The notes beneath the pieces are model-generated. The model was given only the letters and a program-made list of their open reading frames with translations. It made no database searches and was not told the origin of the DNA. A program made the position numbers and the translations under genes. This document shows, piece after piece, positions 34,461 to 44,724 of a stretch of DNA of 51,529 nt. Within the stretch, counting starts at the first letter, position 1. The number at the start of each line of letters is the position of its first letter. Origin of the DNA: Prevotella sp. (lineage in GTDB: Bacteria; Bacteroidota; Bacteroidia; Bacteroidales; Bacteroidaceae); NCBI GenBank assembly GCA_017545045.1, contig JAFYDA010000017.1, positions 1 to 51,529 of the forward strand, in the 5' to 3' direction.

Positions 34461-35996
34461 TTAGTGTTGCGTGACTTTTTCTTTCATGATGCTGGCCACC
34501 TGTTGGGGTGTCAGCGATACGCGGCCCTTCATGAACTCGGGCACGTTGTAGCTCTTCATGAGCTGTCGATGGTAGTCGGGATTCTTACAGGGCAGTTCAA
34601 AGGGTTTCGTGGCATGTCCCGTGCTGTCGATGTGGGTAAAGAACGGCCGCGTAAAGACACCGTCGTAGCGGCGCGAGGAGAAGACCACCCACCGTCCGTT
34701 CGACGACCAGGAGTGATAGCTCTCCGTATCATTACTGTTCGCCTCGTCCAACGGATGTGCACTCGCAGAGTCGTCCATCTGCATCATCCACAAATCAGCA
34801 TCGCGGTGCCAGATGTGGAAACAGCCCCACTCGCCCATGGTGAACAGCAGCCAACGGCCGTCGGGCGAGATGCGCGGCAACGTGGCACTCATGCCCAGCG
34901 AGTCGGCAGCAAACACCAGCTGGCGCTCGCCAAAGCGACGGGTCTGCGGATCATACGGCTTGCGGTAGATGTTGTACTTCAGCTCCTGATAGCGCAGTGT
35001 GATTTCCGGCAGGTCAACGCTGTCGGCCTCATACTTGAAGTGGGCGCTGCAGTAGTAGAGCCAACGGCCGTCGGGCGTCCAGCAGGGGAAAGTCTCCAGT
35101 TCGTCGGGACGGTCCTCGACGGTGCTCATCTCATGGCGGTCCAGATCGTAGGCCATGAGGTGGCTCTCGCCGTCGATCACCTCTATCTTGTTCAGGTCAG
35201 AGGTGTGAAAGGCCTGCATCGTCTTGTTGGTGCTGTAGACAATGAGCTTCTGCGTAGGATGCCAAGCCGGGTAGACGCCTGGGGAGGAACCGCCCCAGTC
35301 TATCTTCTCCACCTTGCCGTCGTAGGCTACCAGCGTACCGCCATGCGACTGGCGTGCATGGAGCTGCATCCGCTGCGGATTCCACTGCTGATAGCTGTGA
35401 CAGTTGACGCACTGTCCGCCAGACTCCGTGGAACAGAGCATGTTGTCAACGACGACCTGCTCGTCGAAGTTTTCGAGACAACGCTGATTGATGGTCAGCT
35501 CCTCGTATGAGACGTAGGAGGGGGATATCATCCTGTAGCTCAGCCACGCGTCGATGCTGTCGGGCGACACCTCGATGTTAAAAGGCTTGAAGCGCACCCA
35601 CTGGCCGTCCTTCTCGGCAAACACCTCCACACTGATGCGCCTACCGGCAGCGGTGGCCGTCAGACGATGCCACTCTTCCACATCGGGACACACTTTGAGT
35701 CCACCGCACACCAACTCACGGTCGCCGACAGAGAAACGGGTGACGACATCGTCGGCCGACACCAACAACTCAAAGTTCAGCGGGGCCATGTTCACAGGAA
35801 TGGTCACCTCGGCGTAGTCGGGGTAAATGGGCGCCTCTTTCTGCACCTGCTGGTAGTTGGCAGGCACCTTCGGCTGCTGGCAGCCCACCAACAGCAGCAC
35901 CCACAAAAGCGCTGCTAGAACAAGACCATGCCCAAAGGACGCCAGGCGACGAAAGATGGAGAGACGGCTCATGCTTCTTGGGAATTTAGAATTCAC
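34461..35996 (-). CDS. PD40 (TolB-like) lipoprotein with CxxCH motif
   Basis: 511 aa. A hydrophobic signal ends in LLVGC (lipid C39); an internal start at residue 9 (MSRLSIF) is possible. After an N-terminal beta domain, a single c-type haem-binding motif CVNCH lies at 196-200, followed by WD40/PD40 beta-propeller repeats (GVYPAWHPTQKLIVYSTNK, ETFPCWTPDGRWLYYCSA, LPRISPDGRWLLFTMGEW, ESYHSWSSNGRWVVFSSRR). The family occurs in Bacteroidales next to DUF6057 and beta-helix genes and has no known function. It overlaps the beta-helix gene by 11 nt. Periplasmic or outer-membrane anchored. Confidence 0.83.
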   Translation of the reverse strand: MNSKFPRSMSRLSIFRRLASFGHGLVLAALLWVLLLVGCQQPKVPANYQQVQKEAPIYPDYAEVTIPVNMAPLNFELLVSADDVVTRFSVGDRELVCGGLKVCPDVEEWHRLTATAAGRRISVEVFAEKDGQWVRFKPFNIEVSPDSIDAWLSYRMISPSYVSYEELTINQRCLENFDEQVVVDNMLCSTESGGQCVNCHSYQQWNPQRMQLHARQSHGGTLVAYDGKVEKIDWGGSSPGVYPAWHPTQKLIVYSTNKTMQAFHTSDLNKIEVIDGESHLMAYDLDRHEMSTVEDRPDELETFPCWTPDGRWLYYCSAHFKYEADSVDLPEITLRYQELKYNIYRKPYDPQTRRFGERQLVFAADSLGMSATLPRISPDGRWLLFTMGEWGCFHIWHRDADLWMMQMDDSASAHPLDEANSNDTESYHSWSSNGRWVVFSSRRYDGVFTRPFFTHIDSTGHATKPFELPCKNPDYHRQLMKSYNVPEFMKGRVSLTPQQVASIMKEKVTQH

Positions 35997-37371
35997 GGTT
36001 CATTAACAGGTCGAAAGCGTTGCGCAGTTCGTACGACAGGCGGCAGGCTAACGCCTCGTCTGTCAGCTGTTCACCCTTGATGTCGTCCTTCACCAAACCG
36101 TCGGCGCTCCAATAGTAGCGCGTCTCGTTGGCTCCCGACTTCTCGAAAAAGAAGATGAGCGAACCGTCGTCGTCGTAGAGCAGCTCCTGATAATGGTCTG
36201 TGGCACCGACGTTAAATTTGCGCACAATAAAATAAGGTGCATAACGCTCCATGCCCAGGTCTTCGTCAAAGTCACCATTGTAGTAGTAGCGGGTGACATC
36301 CTTGACGGGGCCGGCACCTGCTGCCATATAGTTGCTGGTAACGACGGTCTCGTCGGGCGGCAGTTCGGCTTTCTTCTTGGCATCCTGACACTCCTTCACC
36401 TGAGCGTACTTCTTACGGATATCGGCCAGCACCTGATGCACCGATGCCTTCTGTTGGGGCTTCACGGCGTAGGCAGGGCCGATAGCGCGCTCCTGCAGGG
36501 GCTCATCGTCGCGGAACCACGTCGTGTTCTGGTCGCCTTGTCCGAAGTATTCGCTGCCGATATTGCCTTGGCTGTACTCTGCGGGATGGTGGATCTCGCA
36601 GCTCTCCACGCGGATGGGCGAGCCGAGGTCGAACAACTCGCCTTTGTTCTGGGCGAAGCGGCAACGTGAGAAGCGCGTACCCGTACTGTTGGCTACGGCG
36701 ATGAGGTTGAACTCACGGCAGCGCACGAAATCGCAGTCGGTGAACGTGCAGTCCTCGGTATTGTGAATCTGCATGATGCCGTAGGAGCAGTCGCGGATAA
36801 TGCTGCGCTCCATCGTCACCCGCTTACAGCCATCAGTCTCCAGTCCGTAGGTGCCACAGCCGTAGAGGTCGCAGTTGGCGATACTGATGTTTTCGCTCTT
36901 GACGGCATTGATGACGCCTCCCTCGCAGTAGCCTTCCTCGGTATGTCCTAAGGTGAGACGCTCCAGACGGATGTTGCTGCAGCGGTAGAAGCTCAGGATA
37001 TAGGCGTAACGGGGCTCCACGACAATCTTGCAGCCGTTGCCGCCACGGATGGTGAGGTTACGCATGCCTATCAGGTCGAGCTGGCGGCCGTCGAAGCGTT
37101 CGCAGCTCACTTTCAGTTCGCTGGCTGTTTCGCGCTCGTCATAGTAGTCGGTCGTCCACAGGAAGCCTGTGCGACGGAAACGCTCCTTGTCGTTCAGCAG
37201 GGGCGTGAGGTTCAGCACACAGCCCTCCTTGATGATGACGGTGCGGTTGCTACCCAGCGCGTCGATGAACTCACGGGCGCTGGTGACGGTGATTTCTTTC
37301 TTGGTGGACTGTGCCTGTAGGCCGATGGCTGTCAGCAGACACGCGAGAATCATGGTTGATAGTCGTTTCAT
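35986..37371 (-). CDS. Secreted right-handed parallel beta-helix protein
   Basis: 461 aa; signal peptide MKRLSTMILACLLTAIGLQA. Residues ~100-270 show parallel beta-helix coils (LDLIGMRNLTIRGGNGCKIV, NIRLERLTLGHTEEGYCEGG, CTFTDCDFVRCREFNLIAVA). The C-terminal part (~350-460) is a separate beta-rich region with YYYNGDFDEDLGMERYAPYF, typical of secreted Bacteroidetes proteins that report output values. No catalytic site can be assigned; polysaccharide lyase or binding activity is possible. Lies between DUF6057 (30 nt upstream) and the PD40 gene (11-nt overlap). Confidence 0.8.
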   Translation of the reverse strand: MKRLSTMILACLLTAIGLQAQSTKKEITVTSAREFIDALGSNRTVIIKEGCVLNLTPLLNDKERFRRTGFLWTTDYYDERETASELKVSCERFDGRQLDLIGMRNLTIRGGNGCKIVVEPRYAYILSFYRCSNIRLERLTLGHTEEGYCEGGVINAVKSENISIANCDLYGCGTYGLETDGCKRVTMERSIIRDCSYGIMQIHNTEDCTFTDCDFVRCREFNLIAVANSTGTRFSRCRFAQNKGELFDLGSPIRVESCEIHHPAEYSQGNIGSEYFGQGDQNTTWFRDDEPLQERAIGPAYAVKPQQKASVHQVLADIRKKYAQVKECQDAKKKAELPPDETVVTSNYMAAGAGPVKDVTRYYYNGDFDEDLGMERYAPYFIVRKFNVGATDHYQELLYDDDGSLIFFFEKSGANETRYYWSADGLVKDDIKGEQLTDEALACRLSYELRNAFDLLMNREF

Positions 37372-37401
37372 AACTGAATGGAATTAATATCTTTTTGAAT
37401 T

Positions 37402-38925
37402 TTATGGTTCAATGATTCTACAGCGGTTGCGCTGATAATAACGCATGACGAAACGCGTCAGGTCCTGCTGTTCGCGGTTAGCATCGCCCATACTCAGAAG
37501 GTGCTCTATCAGGAAATGCTCCAGCTGCGACTGGTCGCTGGTCAGGAAGTTGGCTTCACGTAGCAGAGGAAGAACGGGCTTCAGCGCCGGATCGTCGGCA
37601 ATGCGCTGCGGACGGTAGAGCGTCTCCTCATAACGACGGGCCCAAGGGCCATGGAAGTCTGTCTTTTTCAGCATGCTGATATAGCGCTGGGCGGCCACAA
37701 ACTCTCCGCCCGTCAGCGAACAGAGCATCATCAGCCGCAGACGCTCCGCCGTCCAGCCATATTCCACGCCGTCCTCCATACACCAGCGGTAGCAATAGTT
37801 GGGTATGCCATACTCCAAATAGAGCCGCTTACCAATCGTGTGGATCATCCTGACGGGGAAAGGTGCATTGGGAAGCGCCGACCCATTAGGATAGTTGACG
37901 GTCTCATCGCCCGTCTGTCCCAGGCGGAACAGTGCGAGATTGCGCATCAGGCAGATGGCACGGGTTGGTTCGCCCTTGACGTTCCTGGCCGTCTCAAGCA
38001 TCTGTTCCCAGCGTCCTTCGTCCATGCTGCGACTCATTGACAGCTCACGATGGAAATTATCGTCCTTATACCAACTGACGGACACCCATACCGTCGTTGC
38101 AGCGAGTACGGCAACTGAAGCCCAACGCCGCAATGGGGCAGAACTGACACGTGGGCAGACGGCCATGACTGCTGTGCTGGCAAAGAGTATGACGTAGGGG
38201 ATATAATAAGTGGAAAAACTTTCGCCGTGCATGGCAAACACAGGCAGTGCCGTCCAGTAGATGTTCACGATGTTGGTCTCGTGATAGAGCGTATGGTAGC
38301 ATACCTGCGGTACGGTGATCACAGAAAGCAAAGCCAGCATCCACGCAGAAATCCTTTGTGTCTTTGTGCCTTCGTGTTCTGTCATCGCCATCAACGCCGT
38401 TCCCAGCAAGCCATAGAATCCGAACAGGGGATAGCTGATGCAGGTGGACAGCACGAGGAACAACAGCCGCGCCACCGCACCTCTGCCCGTCACCCACCGG
38501 TAGAGTCCTGACAGAGCCACCGCCACGATGATTCCCACGGTGGCAACGAACAGCACGCCTTGCAGCTTCTGATAGTATACCCAGTAGCCCAACGTGACAA
38601 CCGTCAACAGCAATGAGCCCACCGGCACCAACGTTGGCCACGTATCCGTCAGGCGGAAGGCACGCTGCGACAGCCACATAAAAAAAAGCCAGAGCAGGCA
38701 CAGCACACCTGCCCCGAGCATGGGGTAATAGAAAAATTGTGTGAGATAGCAGCCCACCCACGTCAGCAGGCCACCCGCCTTCACCATCTGCTGTTCAAAG
38801 AACAACGGCGTATGGAGAAAAAGGTTCTGCTCTTGCGCTGTCCACAGATAGTCGTTTTCGAAGACGACCAACAGTCCCCACAAGAGCGCCACAACGAGGT
38901 ATGGCCAACCTTTCTTTGCAATCAT
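37402..38925 (-). CDS. DUF6057 polytopic membrane protein
   Basis: 507 aa. Residues 1-~290 contain eight to nine hydrophobic helices (KKGWPYLVVALLWGLLVVFE, MLGAGVLCLLWLFFMWL), the rest is a soluble, helical, TPR-like region (RWEQMLETARNVKGEPTRAI). This arrangement matches the Bacteroidales family DUF6057. No function is known. It follows the GH43 gene by 13 nt and precedes the beta-helix gene, and the trio DUF6057, beta-helix, PD40 looks like one functional set. Confidence 0.82.
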   Translation of the reverse strand: MIAKKGWPYLVVALLWGLLVVFENDYLWTAQEQNLFLHTPLFFEQQMVKAGGLLTWVGCYLTQFFYYPMLGAGVLCLLWLFFMWLSQRAFRLTDTWPTLVPVGSLLLTVVTLGYWVYYQKLQGVLFVATVGIIVAVALSGLYRWVTGRGAVARLLFLVLSTCISYPLFGFYGLLGTALMAMTEHEGTKTQRISAWMLALLSVITVPQVCYHTLYHETNIVNIYWTALPVFAMHGESFSTYYIPYVILFASTAVMAVCPRVSSAPLRRWASVAVLAATTVWVSVSWYKDDNFHRELSMSRSMDEGRWEQMLETARNVKGEPTRAICLMRNLALFRLGQTGDETVNYPNGSALPNAPFPVRMIHTIGKRLYLEYGIPNYCYRWCMEDGVEYGWTAERLRLMMLCSLTGGEFVAAQRYISMLKKTDFHGPWARRYEETLYRPQRIADDPALKPVLPLLREANFLTSDQSQLEHFLIEHLLSMGDANREQQDLTRFVMRYYQRNRCRIIEP

Positions 38926-38938
38926 GGTGGTAAAGTTA

Positions 38939-40693
38939 CTATTCTTTCCGGACTGCCGCTGATATTTTACGGACTCTTTTCGTTCCGTTTTCGTCCGTAT
39001 ATTGTTCTATCACAATGCCGCGATAATTACTGCCTTCCGACAGACGGCGTCCGCTCAGGTCATAAACCTTCTTTTCCGATGCCTTTGCTTCCGTGCTGAC
39101 GGTGACGACGCCTGTAGGATCAAACTCCGTGAACTGCCAGGAGTCAAAGCACACGTTCTTGGCTTCCGTAAAGACGAAGAATACGTTGTGAACCTTCGTG
39201 AACGAGGCCGGATTCAAGTCAATGGTGAAATCTTTGTATGAGGTAGACGAGAAATCCACTGTAGCAGCGGCGGCCTTGGTCTTGCCGTCAAGACGAATTT
39301 CCAGTTTGCCTGTTCCCTTGGCTCTCAGCGTGAACGAGCTGGCACCATTCGTGCCAAAATCGACCTTACGCACTTGCGTCCAAGCACCAGCGGCCATCTT
39401 GATGTAGAGATTCTCAGCGGCATCGTTGCCAAGCGTGTTTCTGGACGATGCCGACTTGACATTCTTGAAGTCCTCATAGCTCACGCCTGCTGAGGTTGCC
39501 ATTGTCTCAGCTTGCTGCTGGTCGTAAGGGTTCAGGTTCTTAATGGCACTGACGCCCGACTTGTTCATCGTCACCTTACTGAGTTTCTGGCTTTCTTCGT
39601 CGACCGTCAGTTTGTTCACACAAAGGGAACGGTAGCCTGAGGCCCCTCCGTCCATAGCGCCCTTGCCCTTCATGGTCTTCTCAAGCACGTTGCCATGATA
39701 GAACAGATAATACGTGCCCTTATATTTATGCAGATGGGTGTGGTTGTTGCCATAATCGGCACCTAAGCTTCCGAAGCTGCCTTCGTTGGGCACATACTCA
39801 CCACGATATTCCCATGAGTTGGGGTCCAGTGGGGTGTCCGTCACCATATAGCACATGCTGCAGGCCGAGGGCGCTGCCTGTCCGTTGCGCTTCTCGTAAG
39901 TGTTCCAATTAGGACGGTCGCCCCAGGAGGTATTATAGGTATAGACAAAGCGACCGCCGATGATGTTCAGTTCGCTGGCCTCAAAAAGATAAGGCGCAGG
40001 CATATTCACAGCAGCACCATCGAGGGCTGTCATAGACGGCTTCAGTTTGGCAATGCGCGAGTTGCCTGGCCAAAGCTTTGAGCCTGACGACTGTGGGTCG
40101 CCACCTCCAAAGGCTATCCAACCTGTGCCTGTGGAGTCAATCACTGCACCTGGGTCGAACACCCAGTTACAAGGATCTACACCAGCCATTCCGTGACGAA
40201 TCATTGCCTGACCAAGGGGTGAGGTGAACGGGCCAACAGGTGATTTCGTGCTCTTGATGACACCCACACTACCGCCACCGTTGGCAAAATAAACGAAGAA
40301 CTCGTTGGTTTTTGTGCCGTTGGAATTTTCTTTTTCGCGCCATACGGCGGAAGGAGCCCACGACTGTCCAGCCCAACCCGTTACCTTACCCACATCGATG
40401 GTGCCATGGAAAGTCCAGTTCACCATATCGTCGGTAGAGAAGACAACGAGTGACCTGATATTGCCATAGCCGTTGCCGCCCGTCTTCTTGTTGGCAATAT
40501 ACTGCTGGTGGTCGTTGGTGCCGTAGACATAGAGCCGACCATCGTATTCAATGGCAGTAGGGTCGGCACAGAACACGCAGGAACTGATAGGGTTGCCGTT
40601 ACTGGTACTTTTATATTCTGTCGCAATGGCTTGCGCCTTTGTCTGAAGACTTGCCGCTATAAAGACAACAGTCGTGATGATTGCTTTTTTCAT
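38939..40693 (-). CDS. GH43-family glycosidase, secreted
   Basis: 584 aa with signal peptide (MKKAIITTVVFIAASLQTKA). The five-bladed propeller of GH43 fills residues ~40-370, with the base-aspartate region CADPTAIEYDGRLYVYGTND, DPGAVIDSTGTGWIAFGGGD and the acid region LFEASELNIIGGRFVYTYN. A carbohydrate-binding module of the CBM6 type follows (~400-530) and a short C-terminal segment VYDLSGRRLSEGSNYRGIVI resembles Prevotella C-terminal sorting or tail regions. Likely acts on arabinoxylan or related side chains. It begins only 8 nt after the metG stop, so it must be co-transcribed with a housekeeping gene or have a promoter inside metG. Confidence 0.9.
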   Translation of the reverse strand: MKKAIITTVVFIAASLQTKAQAIATEYKSTSNGNPISSCVFCADPTAIEYDGRLYVYGTNDHQQYIANKKTGGNGYGNIRSLVVFSTDDMVNWTFHGTIDVGKVTGWAGQSWAPSAVWREKENSNGTKTNEFFVYFANGGGSVGVIKSTKSPVGPFTSPLGQAMIRHGMAGVDPCNWVFDPGAVIDSTGTGWIAFGGGDPQSSGSKLWPGNSRIAKLKPSMTALDGAAVNMPAPYLFEASELNIIGGRFVYTYNTSWGDRPNWNTYEKRNGQAAPSACSMCYMVTDTPLDPNSWEYRGEYVPNEGSFGSLGADYGNNHTHLHKYKGTYYLFYHGNVLEKTMKGKGAMDGGASGYRSLCVNKLTVDEESQKLSKVTMNKSGVSAIKNLNPYDQQQAETMATSAGVSYEDFKNVKSASSRNTLGNDAAENLYIKMAAGAWTQVRKVDFGTNGASSFTLRAKGTGKLEIRLDGKTKAAAATVDFSSTSYKDFTIDLNPASFTKVHNVFFVFTEAKNVCFDSWQFTEFDPTGVVTVSTEAKASEKKVYDLSGRRLSEGSNYRGIVIEQYTDENGTKRVRKISAAVRKE

Positions 40694-40701
40694 ATATTTT
40701 T

Positions 40702-42768
40702 TTATCCTACCTGACTACCTGGCTTCACATCCTTCGTTGTGGTCACTACGCTGAGGCTCTCGTCGGCATCAACGGCACTCAGAATCATACCCTGACTCTC
40801 GATACCCATCATGTTGCGAGGAGCAAAGTTGGCCACGAAGAGGATTCGCTTACCGATGAGTTCCTCAGGCTTCTCATAGAAGGCAGCGATACCTGAGCAG
40901 ATGGTACGATCGGTACCAGAACCATCGTCGATGGTAAACTGCAGGAGCTTCTTACTCTTCTTAACCTTCTGACAATCTTTTACGAGACCTACACGGATGT
41001 CGAGCTTCTCGAACTCCTCGAAGCTTACTGTATCCTTGATAGGAGCAGCCTTATAGTTAGCTGCCTCGTTGGCTTTCTTGGTAGCTTCGAGCTTATCCAG
41101 TTGCTTCTGGATAACCTCATCCTCAATCTTCTCGAACAGCAGAGCAGGCTCACCCAGCTGATGACCAGCCTCCAAGAGGTCTGTGCTGCCCAGCTGCTCC
41201 CACTCGAAGTTGCTGATGTTCAGCATCTCGCGAAGCTTCTTACTGCTGAATGGCAGGAATGGCTCGAAAGCGATAGCGAGGTTAGCTGTAAGCTGCAAGC
41301 AGATGTTCAGGATTGTCTCGCAACGCTTTGGATCAGTCTTCCAAACCTTCCAAGGCTCACACTCTGTGATATAGCGGTTACCAATACGAGCCAGATTCAT
41401 AGCCTCGAACTGAGCATCGCGGAACTTGAACTGTTCCAGCAAGGCCTCAACCTTAGCCTTTACATCCTTGAACTCCTCAAGGGCCTGCTTATCTACATCC
41501 TGCAATTCGCCACAAGCAGGAACAACACCGTTCCAGTACTTCTTGGTGAGCTGGAGAGCGCGATTCACAAAGTTACCGTAAACAGCTACAAGCTCGTTGT
41601 TATTGCGATCCTGGAAATCCTTCCAGGTAAAGTTATTATCCTTAGTCTCAGGTGCATTGGCTGTCAGTACATAGCGCAATACATCCTGCTTACCAGGCAT
41701 ATCAACCAGATACTCGTGGAGCCATACAGCCCAGTTACGAGAGGTTGAGATCTTATCGTTCTCAAGGTTCAGGAACTCGTTGGCAGGAACGTTGTCTGGC
41801 ATGATATACTTGCCGTGAGCCTTCATCATTACAGGGAAGATTATGCAATGGAACACTATGTTGTCCTTACCGATGAAGTGAACCAGACGAGTATCCTCAT
41901 CCTGCCACCACTTCTCCCAGTTGCCCCACTTCTCAGGCTCCTTCTCGCAAAGCTCCTTGGTGTTTGATACATAGCCGATGGGTGCATCAAACCAAACATA
42001 GAGTACCTTACCCTCAGCATCCTTTACAGGCACAGGGATACCCCAATCCAAGTCGCGAGTCATAGCACGTGGCTGCAGATCCATATCGAGCCAGCTCTTA
42101 CACTGTCCATATACGTTTGGACGCCACTCCTTGTGGTCCTCCAGAATCCACTGCTTCAACCAGTCCTGATACTCGTTCAGAGGCAGATACCAGTTCTTGG
42201 TCTTCTTCAGTACAGGAGTTGATCCAGAGATAGTAGACTTAGGATTGATAAGCTCTGTTGGAGAGAGGTCACGTCCGCACTTCTCACACTGGTCGCCATA
42301 AGCTCCCTCGTTGTGGCAGTGAGGACACTCACCAGTTACATAACGGTCAGCCAGGAACTGCTTAGCCTCCTCGTCGTACAGCTGCTCAGTAGTTTCCTCA
42401 GTCAGCTTGCCCTCGTCGTAGAGCTTCTTAAACCACTCGGCAGCAAACTTATGGTGAGTCTCACTTGTGGTGCGACTATAGATATCGAACGAGATACCAA
42501 ACTCCTCGAAAGAATCCTTAATCATCTTATGATAGCGGTCAACCACATCCTGTGGGGTGATACCCTCTTTACGGGCACGAACGGTAATGGGCACACCATG
42601 TTCGTCAGAACCTCCGATGAACATCACCTCACGCTTCTTCAGACGCAGGTAACGTACGTAAATGTCGGCTGGTACGTAAACGCCAGCCAGGTGACCAATA
42701 TGCACGCCGCCATTGGCATAGGGCAGCGCTGAGGTCACGGTTATTCGCTTGTAATTCTTCTTTTCCAT
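40702..42768 (-). CDS. metG: Methionine--tRNA ligase
   Basis: 688 aa, long form with a C-terminal tRNA-binding (Trbp111-like) domain from about 575 ([20 protein letters not shown]). It charges both initiator and elongator tRNA-Met. HIGH lies at 23-26 (VHIGHLAG), the KMSKS equivalent is KISTS near 340, and a zinc-binding knuckle [17 protein letters not shown] at about 145-161. It has its own promoter and heads the minus-strand gene series that continues with GH43. Confidence 0.97.
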   Translation of the reverse strand: MEKKNYKRITVTSALPYANGGVHIGHLAGVYVPADIYVRYLRLKKREVMFIGGSDEHGVPITVRARKEGITPQDVVDRYHKMIKDSFEEFGISFDIYSRTTSETHHKFAAEWFKKLYDEGKLTEETTEQLYDEEAKQFLADRYVTGECPHCHNEGAYGDQCEKCGRDLSPTELINPKSTISGSTPVLKKTKNWYLPLNEYQDWLKQWILEDHKEWRPNVYGQCKSWLDMDLQPRAMTRDLDWGIPVPVKDAEGKVLYVWFDAPIGYVSNTKELCEKEPEKWGNWEKWWQDEDTRLVHFIGKDNIVFHCIIFPVMMKAHGKYIMPDNVPANEFLNLENDKISTSRNWAVWLHEYLVDMPGKQDVLRYVLTANAPETKDNNFTWKDFQDRNNNELVAVYGNFVNRALQLTKKYWNGVVPACGELQDVDKQALEEFKDVKAKVEALLEQFKFRDAQFEAMNLARIGNRYITECEPWKVWKTDPKRCETILNICLQLTANLAIAFEPFLPFSSKKLREMLNISNFEWEQLGSTDLLEAGHQLGEPALLFEKIEDEVIQKQLDKLEATKKANEAANYKAAPIKDTVSFEEFEKLDIRVGLVKDCQKVKKSKKLLQFTIDDGSGTDRTICSGIAAFYEKPEELIGKRILFVANFAPRNMMGIESQGMILSAVDADESLSVVTTTKDVKPGSQVG

Positions 42769-42803
42769 GAGTAAAATTCCGTTTTATTTGTAATATTTGG
42801 CTG

Positions 42804-42811
42804 CAAAGGTA
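42804..42811 (-). promoter_or_regulatory. -7 promoter box of metG
   Basis: Minus strand TACCTTTG, exact TAnnTTTG match, 35 nt before the metG ATG. The -33 box is only approximate. Confidence 0.6.
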
Positions 42812-42865
42812 TAAAAAAACTCAAAAATAATACGCAAAAAGAGGTTAATTATCAAAATAATTACT

Positions 42866-42873
42866 TATCTTTG
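42866..42873 (+). promoter_or_regulatory. -7 promoter box of the outer-membrane protein gene
   Basis: TATCTTTG, exact match, 41 nt before the ATG at 42915. The -33 region lacks a good TTTG. Confidence 0.6.
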
Positions 42874-42914
42874 TCGGCAAAACCACTATTCACTTCTTTA
42901 TAATTAATAATTTA

Positions 42915-43709
42915 ATGTGTATGAAACGAATTGATTTCTTAACGACAGGGTTGTTGGCTTTAGCCCTTACACTCCTTGCGCTACCTGCAAAAGCACAGAA
43001 TTCAGACGACGAATACGGCATCTTCGACCATCTCGGTGCCGGCATCTCTTTGGGAACCGACGGAATTGGTATTGACGTGGCTGCTCCCATAACAGACATG
43101 TTCGCCGTCAGGGCTGGTGTATCGTTCCTGCCAAAAATCAAAATCAAGAAAAACATTAAAATAGACGACAACAACCCCACTGTTGCCGATAACGTTGACT
43201 TGCAAGGTAAGCTAAACGTCTTCAATGGTAAATTGCTGGCCGACTTCTATCCTTTCAAGAGCAGTTCGTTCCATTTGACAGCCGGTGCCTTTATCGGCAG
43301 CGACAAGTTGGCTACCATCACTAACACTTCCATGTTCATCAAGGATCCTTCCAAATATGGCAAACTGGGACTCAAGATGGGCGATTACCGCATTACTACC
43401 GACAAACAGGGCAAAATTGATGCAGACGTCAAGGTGAACAGCTTCAAGCCTTATCTGGGTTTCGGCTTTGGACGTGCTGTTCCCAAGAACCGTATCAGTG
43501 TGTCGTGCGACTTCGGTGTGCAGTTCTGGGGTAAACCAGCTCTTGGTGCCATAACCACCGATGATTGGGGCGACCAACATTATCACAAGTTCAAGAGCAG
43601 CGATTTGGACGACCGTGATGACGATGATTTAAGGGATGCTGTTGACATCTTAGAGAAAATTGTTGTTTACCCGGTACTGAACATCCGCCTTAGCGGACGC
43701 ATTTTCTAA
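42915..43709 (+). CDS. Outer-membrane beta-barrel protein, hypothetical
   Basis: 264 aa; start at 42915 or at the second ATG 42921 (MKRIDF). A signal peptide ends at ALPAKAQ. The mature part has alternating hydrophobic strands (GAGISLGTDGIGIDVAAPIT, FAVRAGVSFLP, FHLTAGAFIGSD, YLGFGFGRAVP, and a final YPVLNIRLSGRIF ending in phenylalanine) like a small outer-membrane barrel. I know no named family. A lipoprotein gene follows 28 nt later and is probably in the same operon. Confidence 0.75.
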   Translation: MCMKRIDFLTTGLLALALTLLALPAKAQNSDDEYGIFDHLGAGISLGTDGIGIDVAAPITDMFAVRAGVSFLPKIKIKKNIKIDDNNPTVADNVDLQGKLNVFNGKLLADFYPFKSSSFHLTAGAFIGSDKLATITNTSMFIKDPSKYGKLGLKMGDYRITTDKQGKIDADVKVNSFKPYLGFGFGRAVPKNRISVSCDFGVQFWGKPALGAITTDDWGDQHYHKFKSSDLDDRDDDDLRDAVDILEKIVVYPVLNIRLSGRIF

Positions 43710-43737
43710 AAAAGAAACAATCAAATTAATAATAAAT

Positions 43738-44709
43738 ATGAAAAAAACGTTTTTCTATTTCGCTTTTGCTGCATTTGCAGCTGTTTGTTTGACCGCATGC
43801 AGCAGTAACGACGGTGATGATGATAATTCGAAAGTGAAGCCCGTCAACCTCAGTACTGCCAAGTATGCCGATCAGGCCGCACAGTACCAACTCTCTACTC
43901 CCGTCAACTCCGGGGTTTACCAGTTGAAGAGCATTGACTTCACCGAGGGTGGCAATATCCTGTTGGAAATAGGGAATACATCCTCTTCGTTAGCCTACAA
44001 CAATAGTTCATATATTCTGGAAAAGGCTACCGTCTCGGGTGACACCTACACCATGAACGGTAAAATTCAAGGAACTATCAAGGTTATTGCCGCTGGTTCA
44101 CGTGAGACCCGTGCGGCAAGTCATGTTCAGCTGATTATCAATCTCGACGTCAAATTCTCAAAGACAGAAACCTTGACCTTCACTACCGAAAACGGTACCA
44201 CCGTGACCGCCACCAAGACGGTTCCTACCACTGCCGACGAAGCCATGAAGAACTTGGTGCGCACATGGAACATCCGCGGCGCCATTATCGACTTGAGCAG
44301 CAAAGAAATTAACGCTTACGAGGATTTCGACAGCAAAGGTGATGGCTTCTATATGGAGGACATTCTCAACGAGGCTGTTAATCAGGGCGTGAACCTGACA
44401 GAGAGTGAAAAGGACTGCTTTAGGAAAGTCGTCAAGAGCATTGAAATTTCCAGCTCCAAGTTTATCATCAAGTACGCCGACGGTGGCGAAGACGCTGCCG
44501 ACTGGTCGTGGGGCAATGCCGAGAAGACTATGTTCAAGATTAAGCTGAAGAGTGTCGGCATGGGTAACAAATTCATTGCTGACAACTCCACTATTTCTGT
44601 TGCTTACAACGGAAATCTCTGCAACCTGAAGCTGACGACCACCATTACCGACAACAGTAGCAAGAAGTGGGACGTCATTCTCACAATGAAGTTGCAGGCT
44701 GCTGAGTAA
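43738..44709 (+). CDS. Lipoprotein of unknown function
   Basis: 323 aa with lipobox CLTAC and a Ser/Asp-rich linker (SSNDGDDDNSK). The rest is beta-rich, with YKLESIDF-like and TETLTFTTENGTTVTATKTV stretches resembling Bacteroidetes lipoproteins of the DUF4925/lipocalin-like groups, but I cannot assign a family firmly. Its position right after the barrel protein and before a strong terminator suggests a two-gene cell-envelope unit. Confidence 0.7.
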   Translation: MKKTFFYFAFAAFAAVCLTACSSNDGDDDNSKVKPVNLSTAKYADQAAQYQLSTPVNSGVYQLKSIDFTEGGNILLEIGNTSSSLAYNNSSYILEKATVSGDTYTMNGKIQGTIKVIAAGSRETRAASHVQLIINLDVKFSKTETLTFTTENGTTVTATKTVPTTADEAMKNLVRTWNIRGAIIDLSSKEINAYEDFDSKGDGFYMEDILNEAVNQGVNLTESEKDCFRKVVKSIEISSSKFIIKYADGGEDAADWSWGNAEKTMFKIKLKSVGMGNKFIADNSTISVAYNGNLCNLKLTTTITDNSSKKWDVILTMKLQAAE

Positions 44710-44724
44710 TTCCTTGTCCGCATC

